This document shows positions 33,194 to 41,558 of a DNA stretch of 64,000 bases, piece by piece; position 1 is the first letter of the stretch; each line of letters opens with the position of its first letter. Under the pieces are notes generated by a model. It saw only the letters and a list, made by a program, of their open reading frames with translations. It was not told the origin of the DNA and made no database searches. The position numbers were made by a program, and so were the translations under genes. The stretch comes from an uncultured Bacteroidales bacterium (lineage in GTDB: Bacteria > Bacteroidota > Bacteroidia > Bacteroidales > CAIWKO01): NCBI GenBank assembly GCA_903913285.1, contig CAIWKO010000009.1, positions 1 through 64,000 of the forward strand, given 5' to 3'.

Positions 33194-33784
33194 ATGAAAC
33201 GCACTATCGTATTTTTGTTTCCGGTTTTATTGCTTTTAGGATACTCATGTAAGAAACAAGAAGATCCATCTACCAAAACTCTTTACGATACGTTGAAGGT
33301 TAACACAACCTATACAGAATTTGCACTAAGTGAAAATACTATTCTGACCTTAGATGCAACAAACTCTCAGGCCACAAGTTATTTATGGAGTCCCAGTGGT
33401 GATACACTGCCCATGATTACGGTTTCAGCTGAAGGTAATTATACCGTTCAGGTAAAAACACATACGGGCATCCTGAATTTTCAGGTTATTATCTTTTATA
33501 ACGGAAGCGATTGCTATATACCCAACTCCTTTTCGCCAAACGGAGATAATAAGAATGATTATTGGCAGCCTTTTTTTACAGGGGTTAGTTCTGAAAACTA
33601 TAACTTAAAGATCTACGATCAGAATAATACAAAACTATTTTCTACCACTGATAATACAGCCCATTGGGATGGGAAATATAATGGTCAGGAAATGCCTGCC
33701 GGATATTATTATTATACCATTTCGTATCAAACCCTATCTGGTGAATCGAAAAACCGGAACGGGATGCTGCAGTTATACAGATAA
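33194..33784 (+). CDS. Lipoprotein with T9SS type B (gliding-motility, CHU_C) C-terminal domain, 196 aa
   Basis: A lipoprotein signal (FLFPVLLLLGYSC, then KKQEDP) is followed by an Ig/PKD-like stretch (LTLDATNSQATSYLWSPSGDTLPMITVSAEGNYTVQV). The final 90 residues are a type B domain: CYIPNSFSPNGDNKNDYWQPFF, NLKIYDQNNTKLF, HWDGKYNGQEMPAGYYYYTISY. Type B domains in other Bacteroidota need a PorP/SprF-type partner for export, and such a barrel gene lies 9 bases upstream. A lipidated type B protein is somewhat odd, since the cargo would carry both a lipid anchor and a secretion domain. Confidence 0.85.
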   Translation: MKRTIVFLFPVLLLLGYSCKKQEDPSTKTLYDTLKVNTTYTEFALSENTILTLDATNSQATSYLWSPSGDTLPMITVSAEGNYTVQVKTHTGILNFQVIIFYNGSDCYIPNSFSPNGDNKNDYWQPFFTGVSSENYNLKIYDQNNTKLFSTTDNTAHWDGKYNGQEMPAGYYYYTISYQTLSGESKNRNGMLQLYR

Positions 33785-33806
33785 CGAAATAACCTTCTAA
33801 CCTCTT

Positions 33807-35990
33807 CTAATATTTGATTAGTTTTTGTATCGATCTTTTATCGTTATCGGTCATCTCAACAAAATAAACTCCTGATTGCAAACTATGGATATCGATCGTG
33901 TTCAAACTATTTTTTGTGCATGATATAATGAGTTCCCCCATCGTGTTGAAAATATTAATTTGCTGAGGAGCAATATTTGATTCTCCGATAATATTAAAGA
34001 AATCGTGTGCAGGGTTCGGATAAATTGAAAACTCAGATGGAGAATTATATTCATGTATACCTGTAACTGCCATTTTTACTGCTTTCCATGCATTTATTTT
34101 CCCCCATCCCCAACGATAACTTCCAGTGTCAGGAATTACACCTGTTTGAACATCTGTACGTGCGGTGAGTTTAATAATATTTTTTATTTGAGCAGGAGTG
34201 AGAGCAGGATCAGCCTGCAGCATTAAGGCTACAATACCGGTAACCATAGGCGATGACATGGATGTACCTGATAGAGGGTAAAATTTATACGTTCTGCCTC
34301 CAAAGTCAACACTGGTAACCATTCCGCTTAAAGTTTGATTTGTGAATGATGATACTGATGAAATAACATTTTGCCCGGGTGCAGAAATGTCAGGTTTTAA
34401 CCGTCCGTCATAGGTAGGCCCAAAGCTTGAAAAAGTAGCAATAGCTCCTCCCACAACCGAACCGCTCGTGAGAACTATCTCTGAGTTATGAGCTGCCACG
34501 CTTATCACACTGTTTGTGCAGGCAGGTTCGCCTACACCGCAATAATGATCTCCGGCTTGCCATCCTGTAGTAGGTGCAATAAAGGCAGAACCCCAATTGC
34601 CGACATTATTCGTTAATTCAATCACATCCCAACAATTAACTGTTGCAGCAGTCCCGTTTGCAAATATGGCGATTTTGTATGTTGAGGTATTCAGGTTTTT
34701 GATACGGATGCGCATGTGTGGTCTGTTATTCATCGGATTTGCAGAATCAGAACTCAGGTTATAGAAAACGGTATCCGCACCGATTATCAATTGGCCTTCC
34801 GAATACGAGGCCGTATCGTTTGTAGAATAAACAGGTGAACTAGTCAGAATTACATTTGAGGTGTTCATTACTTGTAATGAAACACTAAAACTATTGCCGG
34901 GCTCACCCCACATAGTAACCGACTGTCCCCACATGGTAGGGTAATAGGTATAATTATCAAAACCAACAACTGTTTTTAAGGTATCTGTGGCTGATAAGAA
35001 AGTATGGTTTAAATGAAAGTTCACATTCCCGTTATTTCCGGCACTGGCAACAAAAACCACACCTTGTGATGATAACTGATCAATAGCCTGACTTATTAAA
35101 GATGTCCCATCCAGATTGCCTGCCCAGTATAATCCCCAGCTTTGATTTATAACCAGTCGTTTTCCAACGCTTTGTGCATAATCGTTCATCCAGTTGTAGG
35201 CATCTATTACAGCCGCTTCATCAACCAAAAAGGTAGCCATCAGATACTGCGCTTCAAATGCCACACCCCTATAAATGGTGCCGGCACCACTGCCACCACA
35301 AATACCTGCAACGTGCGATGCGTGATAAGCATATTCGTAAATATTAAAAGTATCGCATTGTGCAGCCAGCAGGTCTGTTTCGCCGTTTATTTCAGTTCCA
35401 TAACTAAATCCGCTTGGTGGTGGTCCTGCATTGCGGTATTGATCCCAGGCTTTAATTATTCTAGTGTGTGTGAGCGTTGTATCATAAAACATGGGATTGG
35501 TGTAATCAAATCCCCAATCGGTGATACCAATTAAAACATTCTTCCCGGTAAAAGACTGAGGAAGGTCAATTCCTTTCCAGACACTGTCGACACGGGTATC
35601 TTTTACTGCCCGATTGAGGTCAGGGTTTATTTTTCCGGCGATTTCAATATAGTCAATACCCTGAAGGGAAGCGATCATATTAAAGTTTTGTATCGGAATA
35701 CGTAGAGTGACAATTTTCGCTGTTTGCGACCCCATAAGAATCCCTGCAGAAGTCAGGCATGACGAATTGAATTTGCTATTAACGCGAGCCAGACAGGAGA
35801 CATAATAGTTCCCGTTAAATTTATTGACAGGATATTTTGCACAAAGTTCATTACTGGTATAACACTTGTTTTTTGCAAACTCTTTATTCAGGTCATGCAT
35901 AAAAAGTTTTGTATCGCATGATATTTTTGTTTGTGCAAACAAACTAATACTTAAAAACATTATTACTAGAGAAAGAAAACTCTTTTTCAT
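33807..35990 (-). CDS. Secreted S8 (subtilisin-like) serine peptidase with T9SS type A domain, 727 aa
   Basis: A signal peptide (FLSLVIMFLSISLFAQ) and a propeptide of about 110 residues precede the catalytic domain. The triad is Asp158 (GITDWG), His226 (HASHVAG) and Ser577 (SGTSMSSP); the oxyanion Asn is in SAGNN near 320. A beta-rich insertion of about 180 residues lies between the Asn and the Ser. The C-terminal 75 residues (FSIYPNPAHDFFNII...GELI...SLQSGVYFVEMTD...KLIKY) are a type A sorting domain. It should be a secreted or surface-attached protease for protein degradation. It converges on the type B lipoprotein gene, with 22 bases between the stop codons. Confidence 0.93.
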   Translation of the reverse strand: MKKSFLSLVIMFLSISLFAQTKISCDTKLFMHDLNKEFAKNKCYTSNELCAKYPVNKFNGNYYVSCLARVNSKFNSSCLTSAGILMGSQTAKIVTLRIPIQNFNMIASLQGIDYIEIAGKINPDLNRAVKDTRVDSVWKGIDLPQSFTGKNVLIGITDWGFDYTNPMFYDTTLTHTRIIKAWDQYRNAGPPPSGFSYGTEINGETDLLAAQCDTFNIYEYAYHASHVAGICGGSGAGTIYRGVAFEAQYLMATFLVDEAAVIDAYNWMNDYAQSVGKRLVINQSWGLYWAGNLDGTSLISQAIDQLSSQGVVFVASAGNNGNVNFHLNHTFLSATDTLKTVVGFDNYTYYPTMWGQSVTMWGEPGNSFSVSLQVMNTSNVILTSSPVYSTNDTASYSEGQLIIGADTVFYNLSSDSANPMNNRPHMRIRIKNLNTSTYKIAIFANGTAATVNCWDVIELTNNVGNWGSAFIAPTTGWQAGDHYCGVGEPACTNSVISVAAHNSEIVLTSGSVVGGAIATFSSFGPTYDGRLKPDISAPGQNVISSVSSFTNQTLSGMVTSVDFGGRTYKFYPLSGTSMSSPMVTGIVALMLQADPALTPAQIKNIIKLTARTDVQTGVIPDTGSYRWGWGKINAWKAVKMAVTGIHEYNSPSEFSIYPNPAHDFFNIIGESNIAPQQINIFNTMGELIISCTKNSLNTIDIHSLQSGVYFVEMTDNDKRSIQKLIKY

Positions 35991-36072
35991 CTTTTTTAAA
36001 TTTATATAATAATATCAAAAGTTAATCTCCTTGAACAAAAAAAAGATAGGAGTAATTTTTCTTAAGAACCAA

Positions 36073-37107
36073 CTATTTAATTTCTCTTCCAAGTATTCCG
36101 TATACAGGGAAATGGTCGCTATAACCGCCTAAATATTGTCCTCCGGCGGCTGTTCTCCATGGATATCCGGTAAAGGTTCCTGTCTTTTGTTTTAAAAAGG
36201 TTTCGTTAAAGATCTTGGCTTTCATCAGTTTAAAAGTTGAAAAATCTGTACCTGTTAAGCCATAAGAAACGATGATTTGATCGAACAGATCCCATGAATC
36301 GTGATATGCATAAGAACCTACGCCATCCTGATATAATTTTATCATCGGGTCGTACAGATCACCAGCAACAACCTGATCAGTTTTGTTTTTTGCTTTCAGC
36401 ACTTTGGTAATACTTGCATTAGATGGGTTGTCGTTTAAGTCACCCATGATAATGATCTTAACGTTTGGGTTTGTTTTCATAAGTGAATCCGTGATATGAC
36501 GCGAAAGCTCAGCAGCAGACTTTCGTTTCGGAGCACTTCTTTGTTCACCACCCCGGCGGGAAGGCCAGTGATTCACCAAAAAATAGATAGATTCGCCATC
36601 CAGTTTCCCCCAAACCAATAATTGATCGCGTGTTCTGAATGAAGTATCTGAAGTCTGTAATGGCATGGGTTTACTTCCTTCAACTATAAATCTATTTTTT
36701 TGATACAACAACGCTACATCAACACCTCTTCTATCAGGAGAGTCGTAATGCACAATGCCATAGTTCTTGGATTTTAAATTATCTGATTTTGCTAAGTCTT
36801 CTAAAACTCTACGGTTTTCAATTTCAGATAGTCCAATTATAGCAGGTCCTCCGGGAAGCACTTCTTGCCCGATCTTTGAAATTGCTTCAGAAATATGTTC
36901 AATTTTTAAATTGTATTTTGCAGAATTCCAGTGTTGTATTCCATTAGGCATAAATTCTTTATCGTCGGTATTTGGGTCATCAATGGTGTCATATAAGTTT
37001 TCAGTATTATAGAAAGCAATAATGGCAATGTTAAACTTTTTTTCCTGTGCAAAAATGCAGGAATTGATTAATAATAATATTGTAAGAAAAAGGTTTCTTT
37101 TAGTCAT
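36073..37107 (-). CDS. Endonuclease/exonuclease/phosphatase family protein, 344 aa
   Basis: A signal peptide (RNLFLTILLLINSCIFAQ) is followed by an EEP fold. The metal Glu site is IAFYNTENLYDT, the catalytic segment IIGLSEIENRRVLEDL, then VNHWPSRRGGE and IIMGDLNDNPSN, and the final catalytic His in GGYSDHFPVYGI. All expected motifs are intact, so it should be an active secreted nuclease (or phosphodiesterase) acting outside the cytoplasm. The Met at 37107 is chosen because a promoter element lies inside the upstream extension. It is divergent from the TonB receptor operon, which ends in a nuclease. Confidence 0.9.
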   Translation of the reverse strand: MTKRNLFLTILLLINSCIFAQEKKFNIAIIAFYNTENLYDTIDDPNTDDKEFMPNGIQHWNSAKYNLKIEHISEAISKIGQEVLPGGPAIIGLSEIENRRVLEDLAKSDNLKSKNYGIVHYDSPDRRGVDVALLYQKNRFIVEGSKPMPLQTSDTSFRTRDQLLVWGKLDGESIYFLVNHWPSRRGGEQRSAPKRKSAAELSRHITDSLMKTNPNVKIIIMGDLNDNPSNASITKVLKAKNKTDQVVAGDLYDPMIKLYQDGVGSYAYHDSWDLFDQIIVSYGLTGTDFSTFKLMKAKIFNETFLKQKTGTFTGYPWRTAAGGQYLGGYSDHFPVYGILGREIK

Positions 37108-37137
37108 AAAATAAGTTTTATTCTTTGATTGAAAGGA

Positions 37138-37145
37138 CAAAAATA
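37138..37145 (-). promoter_or_regulatory. TATTTTTG -7 element of the EEP nuclease gene
   Basis: The minus strand reads TATTTTTGTCC, 31 bases upstream of the start, with a TTG farther upstream at about 22 bases. It sets the start at 37107. Confidence 0.5.
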
Positions 37146-37240
37146 CGATTCTTTGATTAAATGGAATCAAAAAATATTTTTACTTATTTAAATAGAAGGT
37201 TAAATTTTTAAAATAAAATCTGATGATTACAATAATTTCG

Positions 37241-37248
37241 TATTTTTG
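37241..37248 (+). promoter_or_regulatory. TATTTTTG -7 element of the TonB receptor operon
   Basis: The plus strand reads TATTTTTGTCGG, about 110 bases before the start at 37358. No good -33 element was seen. Confidence 0.4.
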
Positions 37249-37357
37249 TCGGCTTTGCCAAAAAAATAAATGATTTAAGGCATAAGGATTGATTGAGATT
37301 TACAACAAAACAAACCACACTCATATATTAATAGAATAATAACTTAAGAGACTAAAA

Positions 37358-40093
37358 ATGAAGAGATTTTTATTATTGATTTTACTAATGTTTATAACGA
37401 CGACCTTGATAGAAGCGCAAACTTCTACTCTGGAAGGAATTGTTACCGACATTACAGGAAGCCCTTTGCCGGGAGCGTCGGTAAATGTGGGTAACAAGAC
37501 TTTTAAAACGGATGCTTCAGGGAAATTCACTTCAGATGGCATTGGTTATGGAAAAACTGATATCACTTTTGTACTTGATGGTTACGAAACCAAAACCATG
37601 AATATTGAAGTAAATTCATCCTCTGTAAAGCTTGGTTACATTCAGGTAAAGACAAGTGTAGCCGATAACGGAAATGATAACCAGGGAGGAACAACATTGT
37701 CAACGGTTGAGTCAGATGATGACATCAAAGACCAAAATGTTTCAAGTTTGCTACATTCAGCAAATGATCCTTTTGTTTCTATTGCAAGTTATACTTTAAG
37801 TGCAGGATATTTCAGACCACGTGGATATGATAATGAATACTCAGAAGTATTAATAGGAGGGTTAGAATTGAGTGACCCGGAAACAGGAAGACCAAATTTC
37901 TCGGACTGGAGCGGTTTAAATGATGCTACACGTTATAAGGAAAGTTCCTATGGACTTAATCCAACACGTTTCTCTTTTGGTGCATTATCGGGTGCTTCTG
38001 ACATAGATGTTAGAGCTTCTCATCAACCAAAGCAAATAAAAGCTTCGTATTCTTATTCAAATGCCACTTACACTAACAGAGTGATGGTTACTGCATCTAC
38101 AGGAATGATGAAAAATGGTTGGGCTGTGACAGTTGCTGGTTCAACACGTCAGGGAAATACAGGATATGTGAAAGGTACATTCTATGATGCATGGTCGTAT
38201 TTTCTTTCGGTTGAGAAAAAGATAAACTCAAAACAATCGATCTCATTCACAGGTTTTGGCTCTCCGGCAAAAAGAGGTATGCAATCGGCAACGGTTCAGG
38301 AATGTTATGACCTTGTTGGAAGTAATTATTATAATCCGAATTGGGGACTACAAGACGGAAAAGTTAGAAACGCTAAAGTGCGTAATTCTCATGAACCTCA
38401 ATTATTACTTTCACATTTTTATGATATCACTGATAAAATAAAACTCACTACTACTCTTGGATATAGTTTTGGTCGTACCGGTACCACTGCATTGAATTGG
38501 TATAATTCTGCCGATCCGCGTCCCGATTATTATCGTTATCTACCAAGTTGGCAGTATAATAATCCAGCATCAACTCCTGATCCAACAGTAGCTGCACAAA
38601 TTACAGATCTGTGGAAAAACGATGAGAACACAAGACAAATAGATTGGGATAATTTGTATCAGGTAAATTACCTGAGTGCATTGAGTGGTGAACAATCAAG
38701 ATATATTGTTGAAGAACGCCGTTTGGATCATTCTCAAATAGCACTTGCTTCTCATGTGAATTATGAGATCAACAAACACATTTTCTTTACAGGGGGTTTA
38801 AATGTTAACCTATATAAAAGCAGAAACTATAAAGTAATGAACGACATGCTGGATGGTAATGGCTATACAGGTTACTGGATCGATATTGACCAATTTGCGC
38901 AACAAGATTTCCCTACAGATTCGAATATAGCTCAAAACGACATGAACAATCCGAACCGTATTGTGAAAAAAGGAGACGTTTTTGGTTATGATTACGATAT
39001 ACACATTAATTCTGCCAAATTATGGGGGTTAGGTGAGTTTACCTACAATCATTTTGATTTTTATGCAGCACTTAATTTTTCAGGCACACAATTTTGGAGA
39101 GTTGGAAATATGAAAAATGGTCGGTTTGCCGATGATTCCTATGGAAAATCAGCCACTCACAGCTTTTTAGATTATGCTGTAAAAGCAGGTGTGACTTACA
39201 AACTTTCAGGTCGTCATTATTTTGTGTTTAACACTGCCTACATAACAACGGCTCCCACTTTTAATGATGTCTATATATCACCCCGAATCAGGAATACCGT
39301 AATTTCTGATATCAGAACTGGGAAGATCTTTAGCTGCGATTTAAGTTATATTATTCGTTATCCGAAAGTGACAGCAAGAATAACTGCATTTAATACGAAT
39401 TTCCAGAATGATACAAAAACAATGAGTTTCTTTCAGGATGACCTGAGTACTTATGTCGATTATATTGTTTTTGGAATAAATAAAACTCATCAGGGTATCG
39501 AATTAGGTGTTGAGGTAAAGCTGATCCCTGTTCTTTCATTGGAGATTGCAGGATCAATTGGAAATTATCGTTATACGAACCGTCCAACGGCATATATGTC
39601 GGTTGAAAATGGCTCACAACCCGATTCAACTCAAAAGATTTATTGCAAGAATTTTTATGTAAGTGGTACTCCGCAAACTGCTGGTTCTATTGGATTGAAG
39701 TTCGTTCATCCTAAATTCTGGTATGCAAATTTAAGTGCAAATATTTATGCAAACAATTGGGTTGATTTTAATCCGAGCCGTCGCACTCTGGAAGCGTTAG
39801 ATGGAATATATCCGGGTGATGAAAGATTATCATTAATTACCGAACAGCAAAAAGCATACAATAACCCTCAGTTTACACTTGATGCATCCGTTGGTAAAAA
39901 TATTAAAATTAATAAAGTTGTTCTTGGAATTAGTGTAAGGATGACCAATATTTTAAATAATACCAAGATGGTTACTTCAGGTTTTGAACAACTTCGTTTC
40001 AATTATACAACTAAAAACCTTGATGAGTTTCCTCCAAAATATTTTTATGGTTTTGGTCGTACTTATTTTATAACAGCATCAGTAAAAATATAA
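37358..40093 (+). CDS. TonB-dependent receptor with carboxypeptidase-like domain, 911 aa
   Basis: A signal peptide (RFLLLILLMFITTTLIEAQ) is followed by the CarboxypepD_reg domain TLEGIVTDITGSPLPGASVNVGNKTFKTDASGKF. A short plug (DQNVSSLLHSANDPFVSIASYTLSAGYFRPRGYDNEYSEVLIGGLELSDPETG) comes next, then a barrel ending in YFITASVKI. The plug lacks a clear TonB box, as is common in this subgroup. The following genes encode a DUF5689 lipoprotein and an endonuclease I, and an EEP nuclease is divergent. I infer that the receptor may import nucleic-acid breakdown products, but the substrate is not proven. Confidence 0.85.
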   Translation: MKRFLLLILLMFITTTLIEAQTSTLEGIVTDITGSPLPGASVNVGNKTFKTDASGKFTSDGIGYGKTDITFVLDGYETKTMNIEVNSSSVKLGYIQVKTSVADNGNDNQGGTTLSTVESDDDIKDQNVSSLLHSANDPFVSIASYTLSAGYFRPRGYDNEYSEVLIGGLELSDPETGRPNFSDWSGLNDATRYKESSYGLNPTRFSFGALSGASDIDVRASHQPKQIKASYSYSNATYTNRVMVTASTGMMKNGWAVTVAGSTRQGNTGYVKGTFYDAWSYFLSVEKKINSKQSISFTGFGSPAKRGMQSATVQECYDLVGSNYYNPNWGLQDGKVRNAKVRNSHEPQLLLSHFYDITDKIKLTTTLGYSFGRTGTTALNWYNSADPRPDYYRYLPSWQYNNPASTPDPTVAAQITDLWKNDENTRQIDWDNLYQVNYLSALSGEQSRYIVEERRLDHSQIALASHVNYEINKHIFFTGGLNVNLYKSRNYKVMNDMLDGNGYTGYWIDIDQFAQQDFPTDSNIAQNDMNNPNRIVKKGDVFGYDYDIHINSAKLWGLGEFTYNHFDFYAALNFSGTQFWRVGNMKNGRFADDSYGKSATHSFLDYAVKAGVTYKLSGRHYFVFNTAYITTAPTFNDVYISPRIRNTVISDIRTGKIFSCDLSYIIRYPKVTARITAFNTNFQNDTKTMSFFQDDLSTYVDYIVFGINKTHQGIELGVEVKLIPVLSLEIAGSIGNYRYTNRPTAYMSVENGSQPDSTQKIYCKNFYVSGTPQTAGSIGLKFVHPKFWYANLSANIYANNWVDFNPSRRTLEALDGIYPGDERLSLITEQQKAYNNPQFTLDASVGKNIKINKVVLGISVRMTNILNNTKMVTSGFEQLRFNYTTKNLDEFPPKYFYGFGRTYFITASVKI

Positions 40094-40124
40094 TTTAAAG
40101 ATAAAAACAAAAAAAATTAAAAAT

Positions 40125-41414
40125 ATGAAAGCAATCAGAGTATTAAGAAAAATTTGGGTACTGCTTTTAGTTGTTCCTGCTATTTTTATTTCAGGCTGTA
40201 CGAAAAAATTTGATGTACCTCCTGTAGAAATTCCAAAATTTGATTTGCCAAGTGGCGCCACAATTATTTCGATTAGACAATTGAAAGCTATGCATTCAGC
40301 AGGAGGTTTTGAAAGTATTACAGATAATTTGTATGTTACCGGTAAGGTTATAAGTAGTGACGAAACGGGAAATATTTATAAAGAGATGTTTATTCAGGAT
40401 ACTTCGGGTGGATTACTGATTAGCCTTGATAATACAAGCTTATATACTACATACCGGTTAGGTCAACGCATTTATGTTAAATGTCAGGGGCTATATTTAG
40501 GCGAATATGGCGGATTGGTTCAACTGGGTGCTAGTGTTGGTGGAGCCATTGGTAGGATTGCTGATCCAGTTATTAAGCAATATTTGTTTCTCGACAGTAT
40601 ACCGGGGGCAATACCTGCTGCAACTGTAATAACGATTCCTACAATTACACCTGATAAATATGGGATGTTGGTTGAACTTCAAAATGTTCATTTCGTCGAG
40701 GTAGCACAACTGTTTTCTTTAAGCACAGCTTCAACTAACCGTACTATTTCTGACGGCGCTAATAACTTGATCATGCGAACTAGCAATTATGCTACTTTTG
40801 CAACAACTTCAATTCCAAGCGGTGTAGGTACAATTTACGGAATTCTCGGCTTTTTCAGTCCCGATAATCAATTAATGATTCGCGACCTGAACGACTTGGT
40901 GGGGTTTGATTATTCTACAAAGCTAGTTATTAATGAAAGTTTTGCTACAACAGGTTCATTGGGCACTTTTTCTCAATATAGTGTTTCAGGACCTCAAGTA
41001 TGGGCACAATCTACATACAGTTCAAGTACATTTGCGAAAATGTCGGGTTTTGCAGGTGGAGTTTATACTGCTAATGAAGATTGGCTTATTTCGCCTTCAA
41101 TGAATCTGGATTTATATTCTGGCGAAATTTTAAATTTTTTCACTATGATGAATTTTGGTACAGCAGGGGATGGTTCGCTGAGGATTTATTATTCTACTGA
41201 TTATGTTTCAGGTGATCCGACAACATCAACTTGGACTGAAATAACAACAGCTGCCTTATCAACAGGTACATTTGTCAGCACTCCATCTGGTGATATTGAC
41301 CTTTCTGCAGTTGTCGGAACAAATGTGCATATTGCGTTTAAATATACCTGTAGCACTTCCGGTGTTGCTACCTGGGAAGTTGGTGGCATTTTGGTTAAAG
41401 GAACAAAAATTTAA
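40125..41414 (+). CDS. DUF5689 lipoprotein with C-terminal jelly-roll domain, 429 aa
   Basis: A lipoprotein signal (WVLLLVVPAIFISGC) is followed by a DUF5689 domain: ISIRQLKAMHSAGGFESITDNLYVTGKVISSDETGNIYKEMFIQDTSGGLLISLDNTSLYTTYRLGQRIYVKCQGLYLGEYGGLVQLG. This is an OB-fold-like domain. The last 160 residues (NESFATTGSLGTFSQYSVSG, WLISPSMNL, TWTEITTA, HIAFKYTCSTSGVATWEV) resemble a choice-of-anchor J or carbohydrate-binding jelly roll. It should be surface-exposed beside the receptor encoded 31 bases upstream, perhaps binding nucleic acid. A terminator follows. Confidence 0.8.
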   Translation: MKAIRVLRKIWVLLLVVPAIFISGCTKKFDVPPVEIPKFDLPSGATIISIRQLKAMHSAGGFESITDNLYVTGKVISSDETGNIYKEMFIQDTSGGLLISLDNTSLYTTYRLGQRIYVKCQGLYLGEYGGLVQLGASVGGAIGRIADPVIKQYLFLDSIPGAIPAATVITIPTITPDKYGMLVELQNVHFVEVAQLFSLSTASTNRTISDGANNLIMRTSNYATFATTSIPSGVGTIYGILGFFSPDNQLMIRDLNDLVGFDYSTKLVINESFATTGSLGTFSQYSVSGPQVWAQSTYSSSTFAKMSGFAGGVYTANEDWLISPSMNLDLYSGEILNFFTMMNFGTAGDGSLRIYYSTDYVSGDPTTSTWTEITTAALSTGTFVSTPSGDIDLSAVVGTNVHIAFKYTCSTSGVATWEVGGILVKGTKI

Positions 41415-41435
41415 TAACAGATACTTAATACTGAA

Positions 41436-41468
41436 GAAGCTACTTGTATTAGGTAGCTTCTTTTTTTT
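41436..41468 (+). terminator. Intrinsic terminator after the DUF5689 gene
   Basis: GAAGCTAC (41436-41443), a nine-base loop, GTAGCTTC (41453-41460), then eight Ts. Confidence 0.85.
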
Positions 41469-41558
41469 ATCGGAAATTAATATGCACTGAGGAATTTTTT
41501 ATAAATTTACCAATAATACTGTATCACCAGAATTCATGATCACTAAACTTATCCGTAA

